Assembly: GCF_900116645.1 (NCBI RefSeq)
Contig: NZ_FPBO01000032.1
Location: forward strand, 41,928-105,927
Source: Pseudoduganella namucuonensis
Lineage (GTDB): Bacteria > Pseudomonadota > Gammaproteobacteria > Burkholderiales > Burkholderiaceae_D
DNA length: 64,000 bases
Reading direction: 5' to 3'
Part shown: in pieces, positions 62,992 through 64,000 of the stretch
Position numbering within the stretch: the stretch's first letter is position 1
How the letters are laid out: each line of letters starts with the position of its first letter
Program-made: the position numbers and the translations under genes
Notes under the pieces: generated by a model
The model's input: the letters and a program-made list of their open reading frames with translations, nothing else
What the model was told of the DNA's origin: nothing
Databases searched by the model: none

Positions 62992-64000
62992 ATGAACAAT
63001 AGCACCCCCATTGTCTACGGCATCGACATTGCGAAGAACGTTTTTCAGCTGCAGTGGGTCGATCCGCAGACTGGTGAAGTATTCAACAAGCAAATCAAGC
63101 GTGCTGCCTTCCTGGCGCACTTTGCGAACCGTGCGCCGTGCCTGATCGGAATGGAAACCTGCGGCGGTTCCCAGCATTGGGCCCGGCGCCTGATCGAAAT
63201 GGGGCATAAAGTGAAACTCATGCCCGGCAAGACGGTCAAGGCATTTGCTGCGGGTAACAAAAGCGATGCTGCCGATGCACGAGCAATATGGCTGGCGACG
63301 CAGCAGTGCGGCGTGAGGGCGATTGCGATCAAGACGGAGGAGCAGCAGGCCGTACTCGCTCTGCACAGGATGCGCCAGCAACTGGTGAAGTTTCGCACTA
63401 TGCAAATCAATGGACTGCGCGGATTGCTGACGGAGTATGGCGAGGTGATGGCTGTGGGGAGGACTGCGCTGGACCGGGCCATTGTCAGCGTTTTGGCCAC
63501 GCTTGCCGAGCGTCTGCCGGCGGTTTTGATCGACACACTACGCGAGCAGTGGGCCATGTTGGCTAAGCTGGACGAGCAGATCGCGCAAATTGAAAGAAGG
63601 CTGCTGGCGTGGAAGAAGCAGGATAAAGCTAGCAGCATGATCGCGGATATCCCGGGTGTTGGCCTGCTGACAGCGACGGCCGCGGTGGCGACAATGGGCG
63701 ACGCGAAAGCATTCAAATCGGGCCGCGAATTCGCGGCTTGGCTCGGCCTGGTACCAAGGCAGACGGGGAGCGGAGGTAAAGTGCTGTTGCACGGAATCAG
63801 CAAGCGTGGCGACACCTATTTGCGTATGCTACTGATCCAGGGAGCCAGGTCAGTGCTAACCCGCGCAAAAGAACCGAACGCGTGGGTGCAGTCGATCAGT
63901 AGCAGAAGACCGTTCAACGTTGTGACCGTGGCGCTGGCAAACAAAATGGCAAGGACGATCTGGGCGCTGCTGGCACATGACCGAACGTACGACAAAGGCT
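62992..64000 (+). CDS. IS110 family transposase, 3' end beyond window
   Basis: DEDD-type transposase, 336 codons visible without a stop; the family is about 340 residues, so only a few residues are missing. The RuvC-like catalytic residues are Asp12 (YGIDIAKN), Glu55 (GMETCGG), Asp92 and Asp95 (NKSDAADARAIW). The C-terminal domain has IPGVGLLTATAAVATMGD and the serine motif RQTGSGGK. AAGGAGAG precedes the ATG. Such enzymes use a bridge RNA from the element's non-coding end to choose targets. Confidence 0.93.
   Translation, partial: MNNSTPIVYGIDIAKNVFQLQWVDPQTGEVFNKQIKRAAFLAHFANRAPCLIGMETCGGSQHWARRLIEMGHKVKLMPGKTVKAFAAGNKSDAADARAIWLATQQCGVRAIAIKTEEQQAVLALHRMRQQLVKFRTMQINGLRGLLTEYGEVMAVGRTALDRAIVSVLATLAERLPAVLIDTLREQWAMLAKLDEQIAQIERRLLAWKKQDKASSMIADIPGVGLLTATAAVATMGDAKAFKSGREFAAWLGLVPRQTGSGGKVLLHGISKRGDTYLRMLLIQGARSVLTRAKEPNAWVQSISSRRPFNVVTVALANKMARTIWALLAHDRTYDKG

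Larger units (their letters stand above)
62851..64000 (+). mobile_element. IS110-family element, left end and transposase, right end outside window
   Basis: Begins at or near 62851, where IS5 similarity ends, and runs past the window end. It includes about 140 non-coding bases and then a DEDD transposase. The right end, and so the target site and the rest of the interrupted IS5 element, cannot be seen. Confidence 0.8.

Overview
The window reads as high-GC betaproteobacterial chromosome, most likely from the Oxalobacteraceae (Massilia / Duganella / Janthinobacterium group). That placement is inferred from gene content, gene order and protein style: rplU-rpmA-obgE-proB, yhdP-nitrilase-tldD, glnA-DUF4124-ntrB-ntrC, rnfB-nth, PHA genes and large TonB-dependent receptors. 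No database search was possible. Coding density is very high and nearly all of the window is core or house-keeping sequence. Only the last 1.8 kb is clearly mobile.

Layout. 0.1-8.1 kb, minus strand: yhdP, a nitrilase-family amidase, tldD and aroG. aroG has its own sigma-70 promoter, a Phe-rich leader peptide and a terminator hairpin, which together look like a classic attenuator. 8.3-14.5 kb, plus strand: glnE and a TonB-dependent receptor. 14.6-17.7 kb, minus: tkt-gapA. 17.8-20.2 kb, plus: rsmE and a COG2509 FAD-dependent dehydrogenase. 20.2-29.1 kb, minus: glnA, a DUF4124 protein, ntrB, ntrC, corA, an HD-GYP response regulator and a GAF-histidine kinase. glnA is preceded by a sigma-54 promoter and up to four NtrC-like sites. 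29.5-37.4 kb: a rhodanese protein, a second TonB-dependent receptor, a TAXI-type binding protein and an unusually long class A PBP. 37.6-42.1 kb, minus: a tightly packed operon of a beta-propeller protein, a polysaccharide deacetylase, a fatty-acid hydroxylase/sterol desaturase, an EI24 membrane protein and a CinA-like protein. 42.2-50.4 kb: FKBP, an anti-sigma-like protein and HU, then storage-lipid genes (WS/DGAT, acyl-CoA-binding protein, PHA granule protein, PHA depolymerase) with fdxA among them, then a periplasmic binding protein, rnfB and nth. 50.5-53.5 kb, minus: rplU-rpmA-obgE-proB. 53.8 kb, plus: ispB. 55-61.9 kb, minus: a chemotaxis operon (mcp, cheY, STAS, cheA, cheW, mcp) followed by arsC. 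62.1 kb: tRNA-Pro(CGG). 62.2-64.0 kb: a broken IS5-like element cut by an IS110-family element that runs off the window.

How the genes fit together. glnA, its adenylyltransferase glnE and the ntrBC two-component system form a nitrogen-assimilation circuit. phaZ, the PHA granule protein, WS/DGAT and the acyl-CoA-binding protein suggest a carbon-storage locus. tkt-gapA and aroG connect central sugar phosphates to aromatic amino acids.

No CRISPR array, defence island, prophage or evident new protein system was found. The strongest less-expected signals are regulatory or structural: the Phe attenuator of aroG, the NtrC/sigma-54 array at glnA, two families of perfect intergenic inverted repeats, and the non-coding left end of the IS110 element, where a bridge RNA could lie.
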